The notes beneath the pieces were generated by a model, which did not search any database, had not been told where the DNA came from, and saw only the letters and a program-made list of their open reading frames with translations. Positions 34,197-45,927 of a DNA stretch of 64,000 nt are shown here, in pieces. Position numbers and translations under genes: made by a program. Position 1 is the first letter of the stretch, and every line of letters begins with the position of its first letter. Origin of the DNA: Symsagittifera roscoffensis (taxonomy: Eukaryota; Xenacoelomorpha; Acoela; Convolutidae); assembly GCF_963678635.1 (NCBI RefSeq), contig NC_087071.1:37222438-37286437 (forward strand), given 5' to 3'.

Positions 34197-34319
34197 TCAA
34201 TTTGATCTTCTTCCCTTTTGGCAGTACGGGTCGTCGTAGTTCTCATACTGTGACGCCACCGAGTGCGACTCAAATGAGTCATCGTCAGAAGTTTTCTCAT
34301 CTGAAGGTCCTCTCCCCAT
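34197..34319 (-). CDS. Possible acidic terminal exon
   Basis: On the minus strand a 40-residue frame starts at an ATG (34319) and ends with TGA at 34199-34197. It contains DEKTSDDDSFESHSVASQYE and then NYDDPYCQKGRRSN, with GC-rich codons (TCG, GTG, GCG, CCG) against an AT-rich background. An acceptor CTTCAG lies within it at codons 6-7. A phase-1 donor (GAAG then GTCC) in the exon candidate at 35.6 kb would join it in frame. The plus strand is also open with its own acceptor (CTTCCCTTTTGGCAG), so the strand is uncertain. Confidence 0.3.
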   Translation of the reverse strand: MGRGPSDEKTSDDDSFESHSVASQYENYDDPYCQKGRRSN

Positions 34320-34869
34320 TTATAAGATTAATAAAAAACATTACTTACACTTCCAAAGTAAAAAAAGGAAACTTCTTCATAAAGGCTTAATTTGGATCAA
34401 CATAAGCTCCCTTTCCTCTTCTTACTTGTGAAAATACCACCACCCAACCCCTTTGGTAGTAGCTTTGGTAGTAGCTTTAGTAGTAATTTATAAAATACAA
34501 TTAGTTTTTCAATAGGTTTTCAGAATGACGTTTTTTAATAAAAAAGGATATTTCATCTAGAATTGAATTTTTAGAAATGCTGAAAAGAAGAAGGGCGGGT
34601 TATCAAAGTAGATCGGTTGATTGAACTGGACTGTTTGTAGCAAATATTTTATAACCATCTGTTACATTATACACTGCATAGAGAGTATTCGTTGCTTTGT
34701 CATCGTTTACAGGCTTTTGAGTTAAAAAAAACTATTACTGGACTTTCCAATAATCATACACGAGAGCCGGGTAAGTCAGAATTACAACAATTGTTTGCTA
34801 ACCCACAAGTTACAATTCTAATAGTCTCATCAAATCCTGCATTTAGAATCATTTGATTTTTCTGTTTGG

Positions 34870-34925
34870 CCGGGGGGGGGGGGGTTGTAATAATGACGGG
34901 AGGGGGAGGGGGGGTGGGGGGTTGT
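34870..34925 (+). other. G-rich tract, G-quadruplex-forming motif
   Basis: A run of 13 G at 34872-34884 is followed by four G runs at 34898-34921 separated by single A, A and T. Four runs of three or more G with one-base loops is the classical strong intramolecular G-quadruplex pattern. It stands alone in an AT-rich stretch. Confidence 0.7.
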
Positions 34926-35555
34926 GCTGTTGGGTCGATAATTGAATGTGCCGATAATTGAAGGACTCGAAGAAGATTTATGATTCAATTGGAGTGTGTA
35001 ACAAGATCAGCCGCTCGCTCTGCATGTCGCACAGAATGTTCCGACCAAACTCACAAAAAACTACAAAACAATGTTTTGCAATTTAATTTTTTTTGGAAAT
35101 TATTGTCACTCTTAAGCGTGGGGCGATGAAAGAATTAGTTCCACGCGTAGGAAAAAAGTAAATGAGGCACAACCGACAACAGTTGTCTTCAAAATAAGAA
35201 TTAAAAATTAACAAAAAGCCGAAAACTTTTCAAAAAATTGTAAAATTATTCTATAAAAAAATCTGTTTTGTTTTTAGTTTTTTAGAAAAAAAAAATTCCA
35301 GGAAGTGCTAAATGAAGATTCTGAAACTAGTTATCGTTCGCTGAGTAAAGTCTAATTTTCAAAAAAAACTCAACTCCTTTTCTCTCAACAATGGGACAAA
35401 TTTTCAACAAAGTTTTCATGTTTGAATAGCTGTAAGGATTAAGGACTGAAAGAGCTTCAATTTAATATATTACTCTACATATTTCGATAAGCATTTGTGA
35501 TACCTGATTTCAAGTGGCAAACAAAAAAAGTTTAAATACCCGAATGCAAAGTTAC

Positions 35556-35777
35556 TCTCCTTTTGCAATAATAGGGAATTATAAAGTTTTGTGACGTTTG
35601 AGGACCTTCATCAACCACTGCTGTGGTGGTGGGGTTTTCCGGCGGTGGTGCTGGCATCGGAGTTGTGTCGGAAGTAGGCGGTGGGGGCGGTGCGGGTGGG
35701 GGAGTTGTTTTTGGTTTGCAGCAGATATCGATGCAGTTATGGAAGGTCTCATATGAATCCATCTCAGCCTGACATCT
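35556..35777 (-). CDS. Possible internal exon: Cys segment plus Pro/Thr linker
   Basis: On the minus strand a pyrimidine-rich tract ending CTTCCTAG leads into RCQAEMDSYETFHNCIDICC, then a linker rich in Pro and Thr (PPPAPPPPPTSDTTPMPAPPP), then PTTTAVVDEG. A donor-like AGA-GTAACT at 35556 would give exactly 74 codons in phase 0; an alternative donor GAAG-GTCCTC lies inside. The cysteine block and mucin-like linker suggest a secreted or surface protein. The spacing HNCIDICC partly resembles QSDCMDV in the 45.9-kb candidate, which may be a paralogue. No named domain is recognised. Confidence 0.4.
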
Positions 35778-35978
35778 CTAGGAAGAGTAGAAAATTAAGA
35801 GTAAAAAGAAGAGTAAAAAGTTGAGAAGAGTAACAAAATAAGGGGGGAAAATTATATTTTGAAACCGAATATCTAGAATCATAAATAATCAGAACCCTGT
35901 GTGGTACTTGAATCCAGCCATTGTTGGAGCCATCAGCGTAGCATCATCAGACGCCCTTTTCACCATTATGCATTCGAA

Positions 35979-36329
35979 CCCCTGACGGCCCAAAGAATCC
36001 CCCATTTGTACTATTTTGAGATACCAGTTTTAGGCTGACTGACCCTCAAATTGTTCAAAAGACAATTTCTGGGCCAATCTATACTAATTTTGAGAGGTGA
36101 GCGCACGCCAAATAGAAAGCAAATTTTTTGTCAAAGTTTCCAAAAAGTGTCTAAAAACAGTTTTTTTGCCTGCTTTTTCAAAAATTTGTTTGCGGGGGAA
36201 AAAGTTGTTCTAAAAAAGGTCTTCTTAGTAATTTGAGAAGGCTCAGAAAATCTATATGGTCGAATTAACAAAAAAAAGGTCGGCTAAGTTTTCTAAAAAT
36301 CCCTCGAGAAAATCCTATATTCGCCCCTG
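35979..36329. mobile_element. hAT-like MITE, full copy
   Basis: CCCCTG at 35979-35984 and CCCCTG's inverted partner in TCGAGAAAATCCTATATTCGCCCCTG at 36304-36329 bound about 350 bp. The interior matches 30104-30453 (ACTATTTTGAGA, GTGAGCGCACGCCAAA, AAGTGTCTAAAAAC). It carries no transposase. Confidence 0.5.
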
Positions 36330-36811
36330 ATCAGAGGCCAGAATTACTGTTAAGAAGGGAAAACCACATCCAATTGAAGGCTCATTGCAGTTTCGACCAC
36401 TCAAACTGAATATTTTTGGAAATAGTTTGCTGATCTCAAAACTAATTTCAAAACAACTACTGATTCGTGAAATTACCGAATTACTGATTTCAAAACAGTA
36501 ATTCGTCTCATATTTCTTTATCTTTTGATTGCGAACGTTTCTGGCAAAAAAAATTATTGAGACAATGAAACTTCATCAAACTAAACCCCCCGCCCCCTAC
36601 AAAACGCTCTTAGCTCCCTATTCGATCAAGAAGGCTTATCTTGTAAGATCTTGCTGTTTGAATTAATGCTGAAAAATTCGGGAAAATACAAGCTATCTTG
36701 CAAGAATTTTGAATGGTAAAACCTTTTTAAAAATATTCAGAAACAGTTATTCTGACGGTTAGAAAAACATCAAAAAATTATCTTTCACTGAGTTCATAAG
36801 GACTGATGAGT

Positions 36812-37060
36812 TTGGGGGAGCGGTGGTGAAGTGGTTACGTCTCCGCCTCTCTATCGAAAGGTCGGATGTTCGAGGCCCACCATGATCCGTGCTCGTTGCT
36901 TGATGGTGAAGCAATATTACCCAGTCCAGAAAAATAACCAAAAAAAAATAATTGCATGTAGTTCTTAAACAGGGGCACAACAGCGGTTCGCCGTGATGAG
37001 CTGTACAGCTCTTGTGTTGGTCCTTTCCCCCGTGGATAAATGATCTTAGTTTAATTTCAA
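36812..37060 (+). repeat. tRNA-derived SINE
   Basis: A-box TGGTGAAGTGG at 36824-36834 and B-box GGATGTTCGAGGCC at 36864-36877 have tRNA spacing and good consensus matches. The tRNA-like head is followed by an unrelated body to about 37060, including GATGAGCTGTACAGCTC, a hairpin word, and CCCCCGTGGATAAATGATC. No poly-A is obvious. It is transcribed, if at all, by RNA polymerase III. The 121-codon minus-strand frame at 36759-37124 is an accident of this GC-richer element. Confidence 0.6.
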
Positions 37061-37266
37061 AGAATGGGATCGGGATGACCAGGCTACAAAAATTTCCTTT
37101 TTTGCACATCATTTGGTTTTGCATTGAGATTAAAAATCAAGTACTTGTTTCAAATTATGCGATTCGAAAAGTTTTCCGGTAACATGCGACAGAAACACAT
37201 CACGTTTGATCGCTATTCAAATTAATAATCACTCTCAACCGTTCAATATTAGCGGTCACGGTTTTT

Positions 37267-37797
37267 GTTCCGACTTTCGATACGAAAGTAACGGAATATT
37301 TGTGCTCGGGGTGGTTTTTTTTCTTCAGACAAGTTTCGACTTTTTAACTAGCCATTTTTGACGGAATTTTTTAAATATCATTCGAAAGTTATTGTTGTCC
37401 TGAGCTCGAACTTGAAAAGATATTTCACATGTGATAATTTTTCGTAAAGTTATGGGGGTTTAAAGTTTGCCATTTTGGCCAATTTGGGACAATTAACGCG
37501 CGATATATTTCGCGCTATTAACACGTAAGCGGAGAGTCAATGCGTCTTAAAATTGTTCCAAATTGGATGAAAGAAGCTTATTTGCCATAATTGATTTGTT
37601 ACAAAGAGCAAAATCTATCCTTTTGTACTTTATATGGCATGTGGGGGATGATTTTTTTTCTAAAAATTTCAAATTTTAGAAAAGAAAATTTGTCATTTTA
37701 TTTTTTTACTTTAATTTTTTGATGTTATTAATGCTCCATAAAACCTTAAAAGGCAGTTGGAACATTCAGGGCTTTGCCCTGATACGAGCAGTTTTGT
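37267..37797 (+). mobile_element. Non-autonomous Helentron-like element, copy 2
   Basis: Starts GTTCCGACTTTCGATACGAA and ends with GCAGTTGGAACATTCAGGGC, a TTT loop, GCCCT and GATACGAGCAGTTTTGT. The interior includes GCGCGATATATTTCGCGC, itself an inverted repeat, and CGTAAGCGGAGAGT. About 530 bp, non-coding. Confidence 0.55.
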
Positions 37798-38272
37798 TGT
37801 TCCGACGTTCCGACTTTTTAACTATTCATTTTTGACGGATTTTTTTTATCATTCATAAGGTATTGTTGTCCTGAGCTTAAATTTGAAAAGATATTTCACC
37901 TGTGATCTTTTTACGTAAAGTTATGATGGTTTAAAGATTACCATTTTGGCTAATTTGGGACAATTAACCGCGCGATATATTTCGCGCAATTAAAGCGTAA
38001 GCGGAGAGTTAATCCGTCTTAGAAATCGTTCCAAATTGATTGAAAGAAGCTTATTTGCCATAATTGATTTATTACAAGGAGCGGAATCTATTCTTTTGAA
38101 GTTTATATGGCGTGTGGGGGGATAATTTTCATGGAAAAAGTTTCAAATTTTGATTTTTTTTTTTCATTTTTTTACGTTTAATATGTTAATGATATTTATG
38201 TAATTACTGCTCCATAAACTTTAAAAGGCAGTCGGAACATTCAAGGCTTCGCCCTGATACGAGCAGTCTTGT
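37798..38272 (+). mobile_element. Non-autonomous Helentron-like element, copy 3
   Basis: Directly abuts copy 2 head to tail. The 5' end is shortened (TTCCGACGTTCCGACTTTTT, lacking the GATACGAAAG block). The 3' end is AGTCGGAACATTCAAGGC, GCCCTGATACGAGCAGTCTTGT-type. Confidence 0.55.
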
Positions 38273-38842
38273 CTCTTTTTCTATTTGCTTAATATAAGAG
38301 AGTATTTGAATGCTTCAATTCCCCTAAATACAAGCCTAAATGCTCAGTTTCGCAATAGAATTGTTTATAGAATTTTTTAAAAAGCAAAACCTCTTTTGGC
38401 TGGAGCCGCAAGTTGAATGATGAGCGTTTCGGAAAACTCAGATTCTTACTTCTTCAAAAGCGCTGACAGGTTGTCTTCCTGCCGCTTAGTTCTATCTTAC
38501 AAGGAAGTTATCTCTCGAGATCTTGCAAGAACTTTGAAAGATCTTTCAGTAAGAGGCATTTGTTTGTAATGATTCTTGCGAGAGTTATGCAAGATCTTAC
38601 ACAATAGTCCTCCTTAGTTGATTTTGTTTTTTAGGCTGATGAGACTTAATCTGGCTCATTTAGCTATTTAACTCAAGGTTGTGAAAAAGTTACATTATAG
38701 ACGCAACATGTATTGAGATTGGCTGTTTTGGTCTCTGCTTTTGTTTTTCTACTATATTTTACGCTCAAGATTTTGTCTCGCTATGTATTTTTTTAAATGC
38801 TGTAATTTAGATACCAATGTTAACAAAGTGGATCTGCTTGTT

Positions 38843-39358
38843 GTTCCGACTTTCGATACGGAAGTAACGGAATATTTGTGCTCGGGGTGGGTTTTTTTTT
38901 CTTCAGACATATTTCGGCTTTTTAACTAGCCAATTTTGACGGAATGTTTTCATATCCTTCGAAAGGTGTTGTTGTACTGATCTCAAATTTTTCCTGTGAT
39001 CATTTTTCTTAAAGTTATGGGGGTTTAAAGATTGCCATTTTGGCCAGTTTGGTACAATTAACGCGCGATATAATTCGCGCCATTAACGCGTAAGCGGAAA
39101 GTTAATCCGTCTTAGAAATCGTTCCAAATTGGTTATAAGAAGCTCATTTGCCGTAATTGATATGTTACAAGGAGCGAAACCAATCGTTTTGTACTTTATA
39201 TGGCGTGTGGGGGGATGATTTTCATAAAAATTTCAAATAAAAAAAAATTGTTTTCAATTTGTTTTATTTCAATTAATTTTTCAATGATATTACTGCTCCA
39301 TAAACCTTAAAAGGCAGTCAGAACATTCAGGGCTTTGCCCTGATACGAGCAGTCTTGT
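38843..39358 (+). mobile_element. Non-autonomous Helentron-like element, copy 4
   Basis: Starts GTTCCGACTTTCGATACGGA and ends AGTCAGAACATTCAGGGC, TTT, GCCCT, GATACGAGCAGTCTTGT. Full length, about 516 bp. The 62-codon frame at 38741-38929 overlaps its 5' end and is not credible. Confidence 0.55.
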
Positions 39359-41432
39359 ATAGTTGTGTCATCGCATTCCAAACTAAAACTTCTTAAGAAG
39401 ATAATACGTTCTCATAGATACAATTTTACATTGAATCTAACCTTTTATTTTGTTTTTTTTTTAATAAAAAATTATCTTTTTAACAGGCTCTAAGAAGCAT
39501 TCAACAAGCGTTTTATTTTAGATTTACAAAGATTGCTTTTAACGTGAATGCAAAAATTTATAAAAAACATTTCGGAATCGAAAATTATTTCAAGGGTAAC
39601 ACAAGGTTTTTACTTTTTATGAACTTCAGCTTAATAAGGCAAAAACTTATTAGATTAAAAAAGAAGTTTGATTACAAAGATTTGGCATTCTGAACTGCAA
39701 CTTAAAAACCTTAAAACTTAAAAACCTTGTAGAGATTCTTTCCTTATTTTGTTTTTTTTTCTTAAATGATATTGATTTTTTTCTTAAGTGATGTATGAAT
39801 TTTGTAACAATTGCATTTTTTCCAATAAGAATATGATTTTTATCAGACTCGAGTTGCACTAACACCCGTGTACAAATGATTAAAAACAAACAGTTTCAAG
39901 ACAAATTTAAAACGAACTTCAATTTAAAACTAACTTCATTGACTATAATATAAAAGGTAACTGAGGTTCAGGTTTAGGACGATTCATCCACGAGGGAAAA
40001 TCACAAAATACGATCAGTTCAGCCTTTGACTATGAGTTCCGTTGCTATGTAACAAGAGCTATCAGAGTCGAAAAATTTCGCCTAGTTTGAAGCAAAAAAA
40101 AATGAGCGGATTGAGGATTGAGCTCAGTTACAGTCTCGTGCTTCAAAATTAGCGGTTTGAGCTGTTTTTGCGCAGTTTAAGTAAAAAAATTCTCTGAAAA
40201 CCGCTCAAGATTTGAACGGTTTCTGAGCTGTTTATTCATGCAAGACTCGTTCGAGAGTTTCCTAAAGCTAAAACCGTTCAAACCATGAAAGGCATGAGGT
40301 AAAATTTTGTTCACTCTTTCTTGCTGACCCGTTTTCTCTCAGTTAGGAACAGGGGCGGATCTAGGATTTTCTCGAGAGGGGTTTTCCAAAAATTCGGCCA
40401 TATTGATTCTCTGAGCCTTCTCAAATTACTAAGAAGACTTTATTTGGAACAATATTTTTGCGCCGCAGACAAATTTTTCAAATAGCAGGCAAAAAAGCTG
40501 TTTTCAGACGTTTTTGGAAAATTTCGACATACTTTGGTACCGAATAATTTGGCATCGAAAATTTCAAAATATTCAAAATTGTTTTTTGGGCTTCTGCAAT
40601 TTTAATTGAAGTCAGCGAGGAAGGTCAGGTTATGTTTCGCGTGAATGATTTTCGGCTCTCTTTCGCTCTTCTCCCCCATATTTGAGTTTTTCAGTTTCAA
40701 ACATTTTGTTTTACATTGTAATAAGGTAATTAAAACTGAGAATGATGAACAAAAAAATTATTGTGAACACATTTGTTCTTCATTACAAGGCCGAATTGTG
40801 CGTTTTGTGATTTGTAAGCGGAATCCTCAACAAGGACGCTCCCTTTATTCTTCTTTTATTCTTGAAGTTTTTTTGATCTTTCCGACAAAATTTTAACATG
40901 TTTAAAGTCTTGTCTCTGGAATCTACGAAGATACAGACACGAAAATGTGCGCCTATCCAGTGAACACTTTGGCCTTGTAAGGTAACATGATTGCATCTCC
41001 AGGTTCCTTATCTCTATTTCTCACTCTTAACGACATCGGAAAGTGGTCCTTTGGGTTAAGTAGTGGCACTTTTTCTGTACCGTACTAAGTTGCTTGCCCC
41101 CTTTTATCACTGCTGTTGTGGTTGTATTGCTCGCACTCGCGATTGCGAGTTTTGAATTAGGAAATAAAATCAAATAAATTAAAATAAGATAAATTTCCTC
41201 CCAATTATAAATAATCAGATCACTTCCCATTTCCAGAGGTTGGGGCCTGCTATTACACCCTTCTCCTAATTTATTCTCGGATTTTTCATACAGTTTTGGC
41301 CTTAAACGCTCAAAGGTCATTCAAAGGTCAACCTAAATTTTCCATATTAAGGTTTAAAATCCCATGGGGGTCGTACATACCAAATTTTCTTCAAATCCCG
41401 TAACTACTTCCCAAGTTATCCATTTTCAAAAG
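39359..41432. other. Intergenic sequence with hAT-like fragment
   Basis: No supported gene. A hAT-like end CAGGGGCGGATCTAGG at 40350 begins an inverted partial copy reaching about 40530. The frame at 40645-40896 has a protein-like stretch (TENDEQKNYCEHICSSLQGR), but CTTCATTACAAGGCC inside it recurs at 61807, so it is probably repeat-derived. Minus frame 41027-41320 includes NTTTTAVIKGG, weakly like the 35.6-kb candidate. Confidence 0.4.
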
Positions 41433-43419
41433 TCCTTTATCAATCTTCACGTGAAAAGAGTATTAAAATAAGAAGCAGTCGCCGGAAGGATTTCATTATC
41501 GTGGGCCATTTGTATCTAGTGTCTACTGTTGGTACAAAGTAAATACGCTCTCGCTCAATAGTTTGCGTAGTTTGCATATTTTCGGTCCAAATGATTTTCC
41601 CAATAGATAAAAATAACGCTCAACCGTTAGATTATAGTCAAATTATAATACTTTCACTTCCTCACTGCTGTCAGTGGAAGTCTTGGGAAAACTTTTTGCT
41701 TAGGGCTTAACACTGGGTCCACGGGCGCAGGTTTAGAGGTTCTATTTTTAAGCTTCCCCTAGCTAGGTCTATCGCATCTTAGACATTGGACACATTCCAA
41801 ATGCTAGATGCTGAGTTTTGATAGCGCTATTTGCACTCAAGAGAACCGTCATCACTCGAGCCAGGGGATCAGGAGGTATCTGATTGCATGCCCCGGGTTA
41901 AATCATCTCTAATATTAGTCCTACGAGTTTCGGAACGTTAATTTTCTTAGTTTCATTTGGATGTTCTCATTTTGCGTACCGTCTTATCAAACTCAAAAAG
42001 GAGCAATAATTCTTTCAAGATTTGAAGTTTGTTTGCTTTTCTACTGAACGTTTTTATTTCTGTATACCAAGCTATGTGCTATTCGTCAACCTCCACCATA
42101 CTGCATGCATTTCTCAAAGTAAAAATCAAAATAGAATAGAATCACAGTTTGACAAAAAATTATAGGATCACCGATCATACAAAATAGTCGTATCAAAACA
42201 AAACATTAAATAATTTTCTGCTCTTTACGGTCTATGAACCGACTTTGACCTGAAACAACCACGAATTGTTCAAAGCAAAAAAAAACAAAGAAACGTTTTA
42301 ACCAGCCTGATAAAAATTTGCAGCTTACGCCGCTCAATTAACGCTTGCATCCTAAGAGAACGAAACCATTTCGTCATTAAATAAGTGACTAGTTCAAATT
42401 GGCCATTGAACATGCAATCGCTCACTCCTAATTTCCAAAAACTCCTAATTGAAAGACAAACATAAATATTTTTTGGTTTTTTTAAAAAATTTTCGATGAA
42501 AACTTTTTCAATAGCAGAGGTCTCAGCTTGAGATCTTTTTCTTGCTTTAGCTGGACATAATTCTCAAAAAACGCTGACAAAAATTGGACACTTTATTTGC
42601 ATTGAAGAGATGGAAAGTAGTAAGAATAAAATCGTCCAATGTAAAAAATTTTCAAAACCTTGAACCCAATAAAGTATCGTTTTTCGCTTCTATTTGACTC
42701 AATTAAAACCAGGCTACGCCAAACTTTCCGGGTCAAATTCCTAAGAAAATAAAATCAAAGTAAACTTATTGTCAAGATCAACAATGCTTCAAAATTGAGA
42801 AAAACATTTTTCTAAAAACAGCTGAATACATTGAGCAACAAGATTAAAATGGACTGCGCCAATTTCAAATAATGTTGTGCGTTTGAATGGCTTGGCAAAT
42901 TCTCTTTCCCTCAACCACGAGCATTAATACCATACAATTTAAAACACATTTTATCCAAATTTGTTAAGACCTAATGGAATCTTCATTATGATTTCTGCAA
43001 TTGTTGTGCGAAAGCAATTGCAGTAACTGCACGAAATTATTGTTTTTTCGCATACTTACCAGCCAATTTAAAAAAAAACATTATGGTCTTTCACAGACCC
43101 TGAGGGGAAAAAGGGCGGTTACAAAACTACAAAACAAAGAAAATTAACAACTTGAAATGTGGTAGGTGAGTGGAAAACGCCTTTATTTCAACCAATCAGA
43201 TTTGAACTTCTGGATCCAGTTTTCAAATTAACAAACAAACACTTTTTTATTGGGCCGTTTATCAAAATAGACATTTTAGTAGCTTTCAAATGAAAGACTT
43301 AGTAGATAAGCCCTTTAACTTTGGTTTATCTACGGCATGATAGCAAAGAGGTAACATACTTCCTTTATACATACGTCCTTTATCAGGTAGCATACGTAAG
43401 AGGTAAGAGGTAACATACG
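41433..43419. repeat. 2-kb tandem duplication, first unit
   Basis: From TCCTTTATCAATCTTCACGTG to the next occurrence at 43420 the sequence is repeated with high similarity (offset 1,987). Substitutions and small indels are spread evenly. A frame near 42850 is stopped here (AAATAA) but open in the second unit, so it is not conserved. No domain is recognised in either unit. Confidence 0.8.
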
Positions 43420-45357
43420 TCCTTTATCAATCTTCACGTGAAAAGACTATTAAAATAAGAAGGAGTCGCCGGAGATTTTTTTCATTATCGTAGGCCATTT
43501 GTATCTAGTGTCTACTGTTGGTATGAAGTTAATACGCCCTCGCTCAATAGGTTGCGTAGTTTGTCTATTTTCGGTCCAAATGTTTTTTCCCAATAGCTAA
43601 AAATAACGCTCAACCGTTAAATTATAGTCGACTTATAATACTTTCACTTTCTCACTGCTGTCAGTGGAAGTCTTGGGAAAACTATTTGCTTAGGGCATAA
43701 CACTGGGTCCACGGGCGCGGGTTTAGATGTTCTAACTTTAAGCTTCCCTAAGCTAGGTCTCTCGCATATTAGACTTTGGACACATTCCAACTGCTAGATG
43801 CTGAGTTTTGATAGCGCTATTTGCACTCAAGAGAACCGTTATCACTCGAGCCAGGGGATCAGAAGGTATCTGATTGCATGCCCCGGGTTAAATCATCTCT
43901 AATATTAGTCCTATGAGTTTCGGAACGTTAACTTTCTTAGTTTCATTTGGGCGTTCTCATTATGGGTACCGTCTTATCAAACTCAAAAAGGAGCGATAAT
44001 TCTTTCAAGATTTGAAGTTTGTTTGCTTTTCTACTGAACGTGTTTATTTCTGTATACCAAGCTATATGCTATTCGTCAACCTCCACCATACTGCATGCAT
44101 TTCTCAAAAAACAAAATCATAATAGATTAGAATCACAGTTTGGCAAAAAATTATAGGATCACGGATCATGCAAACTAGTCGTATCAAAACACAACAATGA
44201 ATAATTTTCTGCTCTTTAAGGTCTATGAACCGACTTTGACCTGAAACAACCAACAATTGTTCAAAGCAAAAAAAAAACAAAGAAATGTTTTAAACAGCCT
44301 GATAAAAATTTGCAGCTTACGCCGCTCAATGAACGCTTGCATCCTAAGAGAACAAAACCATTTCGTCCATAAATAAGTGATTAGTTCAAATTGTCCATTG
44401 AACATGCAATCGCTCACTCCTAATTTCCAAAAACTCTTAATTGAAAGACAAACATAAATATTTTTTTTTTATTAAAATTTTTCGATGAAAAACTTATCAA
44501 TAGCAGAGGCCTCAGCTTGGGATATTTTTCTTGCTTAAGCTGGAACATAGTTCTCAAAAAACGCTGACAAAAATTAGACACTTAAATTTTATTGAAGAGA
44601 TGGAAAGTACTAAGAATAAAATCGTCCAATGTAAAAAATTTCAAAACCTTAAACCCAATAAAGAATCGTTTTTGACTTCTATTTGACTCAATCAAAACCA
44701 GGCTACGCCAAGTTTCCCGGGTCAAGTTCTTAAGAAAATAAAATCAAAGTAAACTTCTTGTGAAGAACAACAATGCTTAAAAAGTGAGAAAAACATTTTC
44801 CTAAAAACAGCAGAGTACATTGAGCAACAAGATTAAACTGGACTGCGCCAATTTCAAATATTGTAGTGCGTTTGAATGGCTTGGCAAACTCTCTTCCCCT
44901 CAACAACGAGCATTAATACCATACCATCTAAAAATGTTTTATCCAAAACTGTTAAGACCTATTGGACTCTTCATTATAATTTTTGCAATTGTTGTGCGAT
45001 AGCAGATAGCAATTGCAGTAACTGCACGAAATTTTTGTTTTTTCGCATACTTACCAGCCAATTTAAAAAAAAACATTATGGTCTTTCACAGACCCTGAGG
45101 GGAAAAGGGGCGGTTACAAAACTACAAATCAAAGAAAATTAAAAACTTGAAATGTGGTAGGTGAGTGGGAAAAGCCTTTATTTCAACCAATCAGATTTGA
45201 ACTTCTAGATCCAGTTTTCAAATTAACAAAGCAAAGACTTTTGTATTGGGCCGTATAACAAAATAGACATTTTAGTAGCTTTCAAATTAAAGATTTAGTA
45301 GATAAGCCTTTTAACTTTGGTTTATCTAAGGCCTGATAGCATAGAGGTAACATACTT
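43420..45357. repeat. 2-kb tandem duplication, second unit
   Basis: Copy of the first unit, ending at GAGGTAACATACTT. The frames at 44820-45002 and 44876-45142 are open only in this unit. GTAACATAC and CCTTTATC words around the junction (43360-43425) are themselves repeated, suggesting slippage or unequal exchange there. Confidence 0.8.
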
Positions 45358-45927
45358 GTCGGATCGAACTAGTTTTGCACCAATTGATAGGTTTTTTATT
45401 GCTGTCTCTTTGCTGAACATTAGCCAAACTACGATAATACTCGAAAAAATTTGCTATCGTGGCAATGAACATCGATAATTCATCAATGGCGATCGCTGCT
45501 TTTATCATTTCGCAGCTTCGCTAATTATCAATGTGAGCGCAAACCGGGCGTGATTTAGATCATATAGCGACTCTTTTACGGTTTCCTCAGCCCACTCGTA
45601 AATTTACGAAACAAAGCTGCTCAAAATTGTTCCAACGGTATTTTGCATGTAATAAATGATGAGAAATTTTGTTCGCATGTTTACGTTGACACGTTTTAAT
45701 GCATTTTATACTATGAAAAGTCGTTTTAAATAGACTTTCGTATTTTCAATTTTCAGAAAATATCAAGGGGGGACTAGAAAAGAGCCCACATCTGTAGTTA
45801 TTAGAGCGTTTCAAAAAACCAAAAAAAAATCAGCAAGACCTGTTTAAGAATCTTCACTACATTCATTACTCGTAGAAAAATCAAGAGGAGGACTAAAAAC
45901 AGCATCTTTTTGTTGATATAGCCTTAC

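Noticed and set aside
35925-35990. tRNA-like fold with paired ends (GCCATCAG and CTGACGGC)
   Set aside because: The B-box word GCATTCGAACCCC is present but there is no good A box, and the right arm belongs to a hAT-like terminus.
36759-37124. 121-codon minus-strand frame
   Set aside because: It overlies a tRNA-derived SINE whose GC-richer sequence has few stops; no domain.
44820-45142. Open frames in the second 2-kb unit
   Set aside because: The first unit has a stop at the same place, so the frame is not conserved.
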